From contig JARFRM010000224.1 in NCBI GenBank assembly GCA_029287235.1, positions 41,587 through 105,586 of the forward strand: 64,000 nt of DNA, written 5' to 3'. A model generated the notes under the pieces. That model saw only the letters and a list, made by a program, of their open reading frames with translations. It did no database searches and was not told where the DNA came from. Each line of letters opens with the position of its first letter. Position 1 is the first letter of the stretch. Positions 9,662-21,828 of the stretch are shown here, piece by piece. A program made the position numbers and the translations under genes. The stretch is from Thermoanaerobaculales bacterium. Lineage in GTDB: Bacteria; Acidobacteriota; Thermoanaerobaculia; Thermoanaerobaculales; Sulfomarinibacteraceae.

Positions 9662-10993
9662 TTATTTCTTCCGTTGCTTGCTTCGAATGAGCTGCTTCTC
9701 GGTCATGGCCTTGCGCTGGACCTTCCACTGCTCCTGTTTGACGATCGTCTCGGCATCGACCTCATTCTCCATCGCCACATCGGCGAGGATCTGCGAATCG
9801 TACTGTTGCGCCTTGTCTTTGGCATAGGCCGTGTTCTTCAGCAGAACCATCTGGGCTTCCTCGATCCGGCCCTGGTCACGGAGATCGACGGCGAGACGAT
9901 TCTGCTCGGTGGCGATCTGCTCGACGACGGCGACCATGACATCGGTCGCCTCGCTGGCGGCCACAAGCTCATCGTCCGCGCTGTAGCTCGCCTCAACCCA
10001 CCGTGTGCCTTCTTCGGTCGCCGGGGTCTCCCCCATCCGGAGGAAGGACCAGCTGACACCGGCGAGCCGCCTGGCCTCACCGCTGGCGCCGGCCGGAGCT
10101 TCGAGCTCGAGCAGGACGTATTGCTCCTGCGCCGCGTAGAGCTGATTGAGAGTAACAACCACCATCCGGCCGGCGATCTCGGCATCACGGCCGAGGACCC
10201 GTACGGGGCGGGCGCCGGGGGCGCACTCGATCCGCACAAGGACGTCCTGCGCCGTCACCGAGATCGCATCGCCGAACTCGGCATCGAAGATCCGCGCGAG
10301 ATCCCGCGGGTGCTCGACAAAGGTGTGGTTCCCATCGCTGCCGCCGGCGAGCCGGGCCATGAGATCTTCGTTGTAGCCCAGACCGAGACCGATGGTGCTG
10401 ACGGCAATCCCTTCCTTCTTGAGCGACGCACCGAGAGCACCGAGCTCGGCAGGCGAATCCGGACCGACATTGGCGAGCCCGTCGGAGAGCAGCACCACGC
10501 GGTTGACCCGTTCACGGTCGAGGAACTTGCGGACCTCGGCGGCGCCGACGCTGACTCCGGCGAAGAGGGCCGTCGAGCCCCCGGGCTGGAGCTCCTCGAT
10601 GGCGGCGAGCACCGCCGTCCGGTCGGCCACCTTGGTTGCCGGCAGCAGGACCCGCACCGTGTCGTCATAGGCGACCACCGACACGATATCGTCGGGATGG
10701 AGACGATTGACGGCCAACGCCGCCGCTTCCTTGGCCCGCTCGAGTTTCTCGCCCTGCATGGAACCTGATCGATCGATGACGATGGCGACGTTGACCGGCG
10801 CCCGGTAGTCGCGCTCGCCATCGACGCTCAAGCCGACCTTGAGATAGACCGTCTGCGGCGCCCCGGCCAGGATCACGGGTTGTGACAGGGTGATGTTCAC
10901 CGCCTCACGGCTGGCGTCGGCGGTCGGCGTGCAGGCCACCGCTGCGAACACGGCGATGATTGCGATCCACTTGCTGTTGGCTCTGTTGCTCAC
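9662..10993 (-). CDS. von Willebrand factor type A domain protein, secreted
   Basis: NVAIVIDRSGSMQGEKLERAKEAAALAV MIDAS motif; GTG start at 10993 with signal peptide. Confidence 0.85.
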   Translation of the reverse strand: MSNRANSKWIAIIAVFAAVACTPTADASREAVNITLSQPVILAGAPQTVYLKVGLSVDGERDYRAPVNVAIVIDRSGSMQGEKLERAKEAAALAVNRLHPDDIVSVVAYDDTVRVLLPATKVADRTAVLAAIEELQPGGSTALFAGVSVGAAEVRKFLDRERVNRVVLLSDGLANVGPDSPAELGALGASLKKEGIAVSTIGLGLGYNEDLMARLAGGSDGNHTFVEHPRDLARIFDAEFGDAISVTAQDVLVRIECAPGARPVRVLGRDAEIAGRMVVVTLNQLYAAQEQYVLLELEAPAGASGEARRLAGVSWSFLRMGETPATEEGTRWVEASYSADDELVAASEATDVMVAVVEQIATEQNRLAVDLRDQGRIEEAQMVLLKNTAYAKDKAQQYDSQILADVAMENEVDAETIVKQEQWKVQRKAMTEKQLIRSKQRKK

Positions 10994-11102
10994 GGGGTTC
11001 TCCCTTCGTTCAACCCCATGACATCGCGGTCGGTCGTCCGAGTGGTCAGATCCAGAGAAAACATCTGTCAGAAAATTGTAAGCCGAATCGATGAACAACG
11101 AC

Positions 11103-12215
11103 TCAATCGGTGATCGCAAAAAGACAGTTCCTGCAGATGAAATCATCGGGCGCATCGTCGATGCCGTAGGCCCACCGGCGAAGCTTCGCCATTGCGTCAC
11201 CGGCCAACACTTCATCAACGGTCTGGGTGGCGAGATCGCCCACGGTGTGGACCTCGTCATAGTCCTCGCAGCAGAAGACGACCTTCCCGGCGGCGGTGAT
11301 GTGGAGGTGCTCGAGGGGACGGGAACCGAGGTTGTCGCAGCCGCGGAGCCTCCGGTGCGGTTTGTCGGGTCCGATGCCGACATCGAGCCAGCCCGCGCGG
11401 TCCATGATATTGAACGGTCGGACGACGAAATTGGAGCCTGCAAACCGTGCCTCGAGGGCCTCGATCTCACTCCGGTGGTCCTCATCATCGTGACCCAGCA
11501 CCACCAGGGCCATGGTCTCGGCCAGTGGCTTGTCCTTCATGTAGTCGAGGTGGGAGAGCACCCTGGGCAGGTGGTCCTTGCCGCGGTCCTTCTTGTAGCG
11601 TTCGCGATCGACGGTGGAGATGTTGATCCCGAGATACACGAGCCCGCCGAGCTCGACCACCGCGTCCACCTTGTCGGGGGTGAAGCCCGAAGCGTTGGAA
11701 AGAACCGCCGGCGGCAGCCGGTGCTCGCGAAGCAGGGCGACTTGATCGACAAAACGACGGTCCGCGGTGGGCTCGTTGTAGTTGGACAGGCCGACTCCCT
11801 CGATGGTGTCCCGGTGCGCCGCGAGCTGGGCGACGATGGACTCGAAGAGCCCGGTGGGCATGTGCTCGGTGGGCCGCGGCGCCGAGCCCACCGGGCAGAA
11901 ATAGCAGCCCTGGGTGCAGTTGGAACAGGTCTCGAGGGAGACATAGCGCAGATGGAAATCGTGCGATCGGTCGGCGGAGACCGCCTCGATCCAACCATCG
12001 GCCAACCACCTGTGTTGCTCGTCGTCGAGGGTGGCGAAGGTGCCCTCGTTCTCGACGACGCGACGCAGCTCGACATAGCCGGGATCTCCGGGCACGACCA
12101 CCCGGCCGGTGAGAGGGTGAGAGAGTCGTCCCGCCTCGACGTGGATCCAGGGACTCGCCCGCCAGGGCCCGTCCGATGGATGTGCGCTTTTACCGTCGTG
12201 ATCGTTTTCGGACAT
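11103..12215 (-). CDS. Radical SAM / SPASM-type protein
   Basis: CSNCTQGCYFC (CX3CX2C) and C-terminal Cys-rich region CDNLG...VVFCCEDYDEVHTVGDL...CRNCLF. Confidence 0.85.
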   Translation of the reverse strand: MSENDHDGKSAHPSDGPWRASPWIHVEAGRLSHPLTGRVVVPGDPGYVELRRVVENEGTFATLDDEQHRWLADGWIEAVSADRSHDFHLRYVSLETCSNCTQGCYFCPVGSAPRPTEHMPTGLFESIVAQLAAHRDTIEGVGLSNYNEPTADRRFVDQVALLREHRLPPAVLSNASGFTPDKVDAVVELGGLVYLGINISTVDRERYKKDRGKDHLPRVLSHLDYMKDKPLAETMALVVLGHDDEDHRSEIEALEARFAGSNFVVRPFNIMDRAGWLDVGIGPDKPHRRLRGCDNLGSRPLEHLHITAAGKVVFCCEDYDEVHTVGDLATQTVDEVLAGDAMAKLRRWAYGIDDAPDDFICRNCLFAITD

Positions 12216-12413
12216 GAAGGGCATTATACGGATGAACCACCGCCGGACACTTGAGTGGTCGCTCAAGAGCTTGACAAGAACGGTTCCCAGATCGAGACTG
12301 ATGGATACACCAAAAGTATCAGGTGGTGAACCGGTGTCTTTCTCTGGCGTTTTGTTTTGGACTTGGTTGCACTTAGGGCGAGAGGCGGCCTCGATCAACA
12401 AGGGAGGTTCGAG

Positions 12414-13805
12414 ATGAGGAGTGTCTACCAAACAAACAATTCACTCTGGAGGGTCCTGACCCTCATCCTGGTCGGCATGGCCGCGATCACCGCGGTCGCG
12501 CAGGAGGAGGAGGAGACCAAGTGGTGGATCCCGCCCGAGCTGGGTCTCTCGGTCGTCGTGCCCTGGGGCGACGACATCGCCATCCAGGACGACGGCGGAT
12601 TCGCCCTGACCCTGCAAATGTCCGCCTGGGAGCACAAGATCCTCGGAATCGGCGTGAAGACCTACCCGCCGACCCTGCCCGGAGAGCGCACTCCGGGCTG
12701 GCTCGTCTTTGACGATCCGGACGGGTGCCCGTCGTTCATCGATCCCTCGTTCCAGGCGGCTGCATACGTTTCAGTCTATTGCAACCAGAATCCGGCGAGC
12801 TGGCCGGACTGCCAGCCCCCCGATTGGGGACCGCTCTTGACCTACCAATGCCCGGATGACGCCCCGGACGGCTACGACTGGTGGGCCGATGCGGCGGCCA
12901 TGGACCCGTGGATCTTCGACGAGACTTGGGTCGAATTTTTCTCGGGAATCTCGGTCCCCGACCAGGTTCCACCGGAAGAACAGGAGACCCCACCGCAGGT
13001 GTGGCAACACGATGGAGAATGCGACACGAGCATCCCGCCGATCTGCACCACCGATTTCGAACTCGTCGGAGTCGGTCCGAGCCTCGGTTCTGAGACCGAC
13101 TTCACCCGGTACGGCCGATGGGCTCGTCTGCCCGGTCTCGTCGTCATCCCCGACCATGGCCCCGGTCTGGTGACCAGGACCCTCGACCCCGCCGACTTTC
13201 CGTACGATCCCATCGATCCGCCCCAGCCGACCTACAGCCAGTTCTTCGACCCGCCGCAGCCCCTCGAGGCGTGGAACGTGGCCGGTCTCTTCAACACCGT
13301 CGGCCACACGCTCCAGGCCGACAAATACGCGTGGCCCGGTTGGGGTCGGACGACCTTGACCGCGCAGATCGTCGCCCCAAGCTCGCTCTTCCGTCCGGTG
13401 ATGCTGATCGATCGCCACGTTTCGATCCCATTCACCGATGATCTGGGGGTCTCCTGCGGGGAAGGCCATTCCGCCTATCGGCTCGACGGCGGTCCTCTGA
13501 CCTGTGTCCAGCACACGACCAACTGGCTCGACCAGTACACCAACGCCGAGCTCATCACGCTCCGGATCTTCGTCGTCAACGGCGATGCGCCCGACGTCGT
13601 CGTCGACATGGACGGCAACGGGGTTCTCAATCTCCGTGACGTGGAGGCCATGGGCTACGAGGCGCTCACCTATGAGCGGGTCGTGAGGTTCTACCAATAC
13701 AGCCAGGCCTACTGCGGCGTGCGTTACGACTTCGACGGCGATCACATCGCACCGGAGTGCGTGTTGGCCGCTCGGGCCGGAGGGATCACCGGCGTTCCGC
13801 GCTGA
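12414..13805 (+). CDS. Secreted hypothetical protein with C-terminal Ca-binding-like motif
   Basis: Signal peptide MRSVYQTNNSLWRVLTLILVGMAAITAVAQ; DMDGNGVLNLRDVEAMG EF-hand/dockerin-like motif. Confidence 0.65.
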   Translation: MRSVYQTNNSLWRVLTLILVGMAAITAVAQEEEETKWWIPPELGLSVVVPWGDDIAIQDDGGFALTLQMSAWEHKILGIGVKTYPPTLPGERTPGWLVFDDPDGCPSFIDPSFQAAAYVSVYCNQNPASWPDCQPPDWGPLLTYQCPDDAPDGYDWWADAAAMDPWIFDETWVEFFSGISVPDQVPPEEQETPPQVWQHDGECDTSIPPICTTDFELVGVGPSLGSETDFTRYGRWARLPGLVVIPDHGPGLVTRTLDPADFPYDPIDPPQPTYSQFFDPPQPLEAWNVAGLFNTVGHTLQADKYAWPGWGRTTLTAQIVAPSSLFRPVMLIDRHVSIPFTDDLGVSCGEGHSAYRLDGGPLTCVQHTTNWLDQYTNAELITLRIFVVNGDAPDVVVDMDGNGVLNLRDVEAMGYEALTYERVVRFYQYSQAYCGVRYDFDGDHIAPECVLAARAGGITGVPR

Positions 13806-13841
13806 CCCGGCAGCAGGATCAACACAACCCGCGGGCGACGC

Positions 13842-16781
<2,940 letters not shown>

Positions 16782-16919
16782 TCAACAATCCGGATTCCCC
16801 TGTTTTCACCCTGCGGAGGACCGTCCGTCCGGCGATGTTGGCAACCGATCGGATCGATCAGCGATCGGCCGGGAAATCTCGCTCAGTATATCGTGCGCGC
16901 CGGGGCTGTCCGGCCTCGT

Positions 16920-17495
16920 TCAGAAGGTGAAGGTGGCGCCGATGGAAATCAGATAGACGCTGTCGGCATCGGCGATGTCGAAGTACTCCACCTCGCCGCG
17001 TACCGCCAGGCCTTTGAAGCGAACCTGGGCGCCGATGCCGAAAACCATGTCGGTTCCGTTGTCGGTGGTGAAGTGGATGATGTCGCCGATGGCCGATTGG
17101 ATGTCGGCGTCCCAGCTGACGACCCCGACCTTGGCGAAGATGTCGGCGATGCCCAGCGGGATCATGCCCATGGCGAAAGCGTCCAAGCCCTTGAGGTCGG
17201 CCCGAACGTTGACGGGTTCACCGGTTCCCGGGGGCGAGTCACTCAACCGACCGAAATCGACATAGCTTCCTTCCACCGCGAGGAAACCCATGAACCGGTA
17301 ACCGGCTATGATCTTGTAGGAGGTGTCGCTTGCCGAGAAGTCGAAGCCGTCGAAATCGAGGTCGTCGATCTTGAGGGAGGTCTGGCCGAAACTACCGCCG
17401 ACATAGAAACCGTTCTTGGCCGAGGCCGGGACAGCTGCCAGCGCCACGGCCACCAGTGCGGTCCCGACCAACGCGCTGCGAAAAACTCGATTCAT
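16920..17495 (-). CDS. Outer-membrane beta-barrel protein (OmpA/OmpX-like porin family)
   Basis: MNRVFRSALVGTALVAVALAAVPASAKNGFYVGGSFGQ...YLISIGATFTF terminal aromatic signature. Confidence 0.75.
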   Translation of the reverse strand: MNRVFRSALVGTALVAVALAAVPASAKNGFYVGGSFGQTSLKIDDLDFDGFDFSASDTSYKIIAGYRFMGFLAVEGSYVDFGRLSDSPPGTGEPVNVRADLKGLDAFAMGMIPLGIADIFAKVGVVSWDADIQSAIGDIIHFTTDNGTDMVFGIGAQVRFKGLAVRGEVEYFDIADADSVYLISIGATFTF

Positions 17496-17788
17496 ATCAT
17501 GTTCTCCCTTCGGCCCGGGCCTACGGTGCAGCCCCACAACTGGGATGGTACTCGATCACCGATACATCCTCGCTCCCTGCACATCTTCAACCTACCAAGA
17601 CGGGTGGAATCCATGACCCGGACCATCCAGTCTCCGTGACGACCGTCACCAGAAACGCAGGTTGGGGGGGTCCGTCCGCCTGAAAGGTGGGCAATCGACC
17701 CCGGGGAGCGTACATTCAGTAGGGAAGACGCCGGAAGCAACCAACGTCGTCAAATCGAACACGGCCGACGATTGAGAGGCGGTCCTCG

Positions 17789-18949
17789 GTGGAGATCACA
17801 CCGCGCCATATCGAACGCGCCGCGCTGCGCGGTGAGATGCGATTCGACTACCAGCCGAAGGTCTCCTTCCTCACCGGCGAGGTCTGTGGCGCCGAGGCGC
17901 TGCTTCGATGGCAACGCGACGACGGCTCCGAGATCTCGCCGGAGACCTTTGTCCCGCTCGCCGAGGCCTGGGGCGTGGTCAGCGATCTCACCGAGGCCAT
18001 GTTTCCTCGTTTTCTCGCCGATGTCTCGTCGATCAAGGCCGTCCACCCGGATCATCGGATCGCCTTCAACGTGTCGGCCCACGATCTCGACGCCCCCCGG
18101 TTCATCGCCATGTTGCACGACGCCATCGACGAAGGCCACGTCGCCCTCGACCACCTCGAGCTCGAGGTCACCGAGGGTGCGGTGGTGTCGGGCAAGCCAT
18201 CGGTTCTCGGCAGCCTGCAACGCCTGGTGGCCGATGGAGTCGAGCTCGCCATGGATGACTACGGCATGGGGTTCTCGTCACTCGACACCCTTCACCGGCT
18301 GCCGTTTTCTTCCATCAAGCTCGACCAGAGCTTCGTCCTGCGGGTTCTGCACTCGGCCAAGAGCGCGGTGTTGGTCAAGCTCAGTATCGCGATGGCGCAG
18401 ATGCTCGGCATCCGCATTGTGGTCGAAGGGGTGGAATCCAAGGCGATCTACGACTCTCTGCTCCACTCTGGCTGCACGGCGGCACAGGGTTTCTGGATCA
18501 GCCGGCCGCTGCCGCTCGAGCACTATCTCAACTTCCTCGACGAAGATCCGCGATGGCCGGCCTCTCCCATCGGCCTCTTCCGGATGGCCCAGCTCGCCCA
18601 CCACTGGCAGGAACGGTTGCTCATCGATATGGTCTTTGCCGCGCTGCGCAGCGACGACCCGGTGCACGAGATCCCCCTCAATTTCCATCTCGACGAGAAC
18701 CAATGCGAGCTCGGCAAGTGGTACTACGGCATCGGTGAGAAGTTCGTCGGCGATCCCGACTTCGACGCCCTCGAGAAACCCCACCGCGCCATGCACGATC
18801 TCTGCACCGAAGTCTTCAAGGCGCTGCGGACCGGGAATCGGCAACGCATTCTCAACGAGCTCCTGAATGAGATTTCGGAAAACTCCTGCCGGGTCACCGC
18901 CTGTCTCCACCGCCTCGAGACCAGAGCGCTGATTCGGGAGGCGGGCTGA
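17789..18949 (+). CDS. EAL-domain c-di-GMP phosphodiesterase with C-terminal CZB-like region
   Basis: GAEALLRWQ, FNVSAHDL, ELEVTEGA, DDYGMGFSS, IKLDQSFV, VVEGVES, QGFWISRPL; C-term CELGKWYYGIGEKF...EKPHRAMHDL. Confidence 0.88.
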   Translation: MEITPRHIERAALRGEMRFDYQPKVSFLTGEVCGAEALLRWQRDDGSEISPETFVPLAEAWGVVSDLTEAMFPRFLADVSSIKAVHPDHRIAFNVSAHDLDAPRFIAMLHDAIDEGHVALDHLELEVTEGAVVSGKPSVLGSLQRLVADGVELAMDDYGMGFSSLDTLHRLPFSSIKLDQSFVLRVLHSAKSAVLVKLSIAMAQMLGIRIVVEGVESKAIYDSLLHSGCTAAQGFWISRPLPLEHYLNFLDEDPRWPASPIGLFRMAQLAHHWQERLLIDMVFAALRSDDPVHEIPLNFHLDENQCELGKWYYGIGEKFVGDPDFDALEKPHRAMHDLCTEVFKALRTGNRQRILNELLNEISENSCRVTACLHRLETRALIREAG

Positions 18950-19019
18950 TCAGCACGGAGGAGCCTTTCCCCCCTTCTTTGATGAGTCTGAGCCTCCGAC
19001 TGCGCTACGATCGCAGGCG

Positions 19020-20177
19020 ATGGATTTCTCGAGCCGCGAATCGCCCCGGTCTCCCCACGAGCTGAGCCCCGAAGACGTACTCCTCTTAAAGGTCTGCGTC
19101 GCGGCCATCTGGTCGGACGGCGCCATGGCGGCGGCGGAGCGCGATCACCTGAGCCACCTCATGGATCGGATCGGCGCCACCGAGGAGGAGCGCCACGAAC
19201 TGCGTCGAATTGCGCTGAACGATGTCAGCCGGAGCACGGTGCTGGCCGAGGTGGACTTGCTCGACGCCGGAGACAAGCGCCGCCTCTACGATCGCTGCGT
19301 GGCGGTGCTGACGGCCGATCGCCGCCTTCGGCGTGGCGAGTTGCGCTTTGTCTCCCGACTCCGCAGGCGGTCCGGGGTGGGGCTGTTGGCCCATCAGGTC
19401 ATGCTGTGGCGAGCGATGCCCGTGCGCCGGGTTCTCCGGTTTTCACTGCCGGTGGGTCTCTTCTTCATCGCTGCGGTGGCGGTGCTCCTCATTCGCTTCG
19501 CCGGCGACCCCGAGACCTTCCCACCCAACGAGCTCGCCTACCACCCCGAGATCCTGCTTCGCCAGGCGGCGGCCGGTACGGCTCCGATGGAGGCGGAGGC
19601 CCTCTTCGAGGCCATCCGCCACTCGGTGGTCAAGGTCAATGTCCTGATCGACCAGGGTGTCGTCGGCCACGGATCGGGCGCGGTGCTCGGTGTCGACGGC
19701 GAAGGCCAGCTCTATGTGCTCACCAATCGGCACGTGGTCTACCAGGAGGTGGCAAACCCACTCTTGCTGAGCTACGAGCTCGAGCTCGAGAACGGGATCC
19801 AACTGCCGGCCATGCTCGACTTCTACTCCCGCACCCATGATCTGGCCACCGTCGTGGCTCCCGGTCTCGGCGGCTGGGGCCTGCCCGTCCCGTTGCGGAT
19901 GTGCAGTACCCTCTCGGTCGGCGAGAAGGTCTTCGCCCTCGGCAGCCCTATCGGCCTCGACCACAGCTTCACCACGGGGGTGATCTCGGCCCTGCGTTGG
20001 CCCATGGTCCAGACCGACGCCACCGTCCACTCCGGTTCGTCCGGTGGACCGCTCTTCGACGACCGAGGACGGGTCTGTGGGGTGATCACAACCTCGCACA
20101 TGCAGAAGGATTTTTCTTTCGCCCTGTGCACGGAAACCGTTCTCGAGATGCTCGACGAGCGGATGACGGTGGACTGA
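19020..20177 (+). CDS. TerB-like N-terminal domain fused through a TM segment to a trypsin-like serine protease
   Basis: LKVCVAAIWSDGAMAAAERDHLSHLMDRIG; TM FSLPVGLFFIAAVAVLLI; LTNRHVVYQ, HDLATVV, HSGSSGGPLFD triad context. Confidence 0.8.
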   Translation: MDFSSRESPRSPHELSPEDVLLLKVCVAAIWSDGAMAAAERDHLSHLMDRIGATEEERHELRRIALNDVSRSTVLAEVDLLDAGDKRRLYDRCVAVLTADRRLRRGELRFVSRLRRRSGVGLLAHQVMLWRAMPVRRVLRFSLPVGLFFIAAVAVLLIRFAGDPETFPPNELAYHPEILLRQAAAGTAPMEAEALFEAIRHSVVKVNVLIDQGVVGHGSGAVLGVDGEGQLYVLTNRHVVYQEVANPLLLSYELELENGIQLPAMLDFYSRTHDLATVVAPGLGGWGLPVPLRMCSTLSVGEKVFALGSPIGLDHSFTTGVISALRWPMVQTDATVHSGSSGGPLFDDRGRVCGVITTSHMQKDFSFALCTETVLEMLDERMTVD

Positions 20178-20428
20178 GGGGCCTCGATCGCCATCGCCAT
20201 ATCGATCGCTATCGACGATCAGCTGCAGCCCGTCGAGGGGCGGACGCGAAGCAGCCCGGATCATCCTCGTGCGGGCGAAAAGCCCGCTTGACAATGGCGT
20301 TCGGTATCCGTTCAGGGACAGGCGGGATCGGTTGTTCGATCAGCCACGTGAAACCGATCTCGCGAATCGCTGATTCCCCCGGGATCTCGACGTCAAACAC
20401 GGCGGGATCGCGACCGTGACGAGCATCA

Positions 20429-20457
20429 TTGACAGTAGCGGCTACTCGTCATAGTAT
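20429..20457 (+). promoter_or_regulatory. Putative sigma70-type promoter of the small peptide gene
   Basis: TTGACA (20429-20434), 17-nt spacer, TAGTAT (20452-20457), then RBS-like GGGAGG just before ATG at 20494. Confidence 0.6.
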
Positions 20458-20493
20458 GACAGCGACGAATTTTCTCGCTTGGGAGGGCGTAAA

Positions 20494-20694
20494 ATGAGAT
20501 TGAAACACTATCGCTTGACTCTTTTTGTTGTCGCGGTTTGGGTGTTGGCTCTCGGGCTCACCACCGTCTTCGCACCCGTTCCGGTGGATGCGGCCGTCCA
20601 GAAGGTGGGGTGGATGACCTACGCCCCCAACCATCCCGGCAGTTGCGTACCGCTGGCGTTCGACTGCTATGTCCTCTGGGTCTATCCGGACTGA
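20494..20694 (+). CDS. 66-aa secreted peptide with two cysteines
   Basis: MRLKHYRLTLFVVAVWVLALGLTTVFAPVPVDA-AVQKVGWMTYAPNHPGSCVPLAFDCYVLWVYPD: signal peptide plus short mature part; good promoter and RBS. Confidence 0.65.
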   Translation: MRLKHYRLTLFVVAVWVLALGLTTVFAPVPVDAAVQKVGWMTYAPNHPGSCVPLAFDCYVLWVYPD

Positions 20695-20704
20695 TCATCG
20701 ACCC

Positions 20705-21778
20705 GTGAATCGCCACATCCCGATCACGGCCGGTCTGACCGGCGCGATCTGCCTCGCCGGTCTTGCCAGCGGACTCGAGCCGGCCGCCCTGGGTGAATCC
20801 ATTCGCTGCGAGGTCCGGGCTGTCGCCATCGACCGACCGGCCTACATGGTGGTCGACGCGGTCGTTCGGGGCGACCGTCTTCTCTTGCCGGACTACACCA
20901 ACGGACTGCGCGAGATCGACCTCGGTACCGGAGCGGATCTGCGGTCCGTGCTGCCCATGGGTTCCAAACGCGGCCAGGTCACCGGCCCGCAGCATCTCGG
21001 CTGCGGCGGCGGCCGTTGTGTGGTTTTCGGGGACCGCTACTTCTGGATCTACTACAACGCGGGCTTCGAGTTCATCGACGAGTACCCGGGTCTGACCACC
21101 GGCGCCGGCGCCCAACCTCTGGTCTTCGCCGACCGGATGGTGGTGGCGGGCACGGCCAGCCCGGAGATCTCCGGCGGCGGAGTTCCCTTTCTCTTTGTCC
21201 AGTACGATGACGGTTCGGTGGTGCCGCTGCAAGAGTACCCGACCGGGATGGGAATCCCCGAGATCGCCAAACGGATCCATTTCCAGGGACCCACGGCGGG
21301 CGGGGTCGACCGGCTTGCCGATGGCGGCTGGGTCTATGTCGATCCGCGCAGCTACGGGGTCTTCGTTTTCGACCGACGCGACCGGCTGATTCGGGCATGG
21401 CGGGGGACGAACCCGCGCTTCAGACCGCCCAACTTCGCGGTCTACGAGCCGGTGCACGACGATTCGGGTCGGGAATATTTCTCCCGCTGGAGCCTGGCCC
21501 AGACCCAGGTCAAACGACCGGTGGCGCTGGGCCCGGATCTCATCGGCATCGTGGTCGGGATTCCCGACGGCGAGTTCCAACAACGACACGAGCTCGATCT
21601 CTACCGGTTGGATGGATCGCCGGTGGCCACCGGCGTCGATCTGCCGGGGGTCAAGGGCGGTCGAATCGTGGTTGCCGATGCCGGCCTCGGCAAGATCGTG
21701 GTGGTCGGACAGTCAAGCTGGGAGCCGGGATCGAAAACCATGGCATGGAAGGTAACTGTCAGAGGTCTTGAACACTGA
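20705..21778 (+). CDS. Secreted beta-propeller-like hypothetical protein
   Basis: GTG start, signal peptide NRHIPITAGLTGAICLAGLASG; repeated blade-like strands (LLLPDYTNGLREIDLGTG, VYVDPRSYGVFVFDRRDRLIRAW). Confidence 0.55.
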   Translation: MNRHIPITAGLTGAICLAGLASGLEPAALGESIRCEVRAVAIDRPAYMVVDAVVRGDRLLLPDYTNGLREIDLGTGADLRSVLPMGSKRGQVTGPQHLGCGGGRCVVFGDRYFWIYYNAGFEFIDEYPGLTTGAGAQPLVFADRMVVAGTASPEISGGGVPFLFVQYDDGSVVPLQEYPTGMGIPEIAKRIHFQGPTAGGVDRLADGGWVYVDPRSYGVFVFDRRDRLIRAWRGTNPRFRPPNFAVYEPVHDDSGREYFSRWSLAQTQVKRPVALGPDLIGIVVGIPDGEFQQRHELDLYRLDGSPVATGVDLPGVKGGRIVVADAGLGKIVVVGQSSWEPGSKTMAWKVTVRGLEH

Positions 21779-21828
21779 GTCGTCGCGCGCGAGGGCGCGT
21801 CACGCACCGCATCATTTCGGAGGGCACG

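Noticed and set aside
12271-12310. TTGACA at 12271 as promoter for the 12414 gene
   Set aside because: Perfect -35 but no acceptable -10 hexamer at 16-18 nt spacing.
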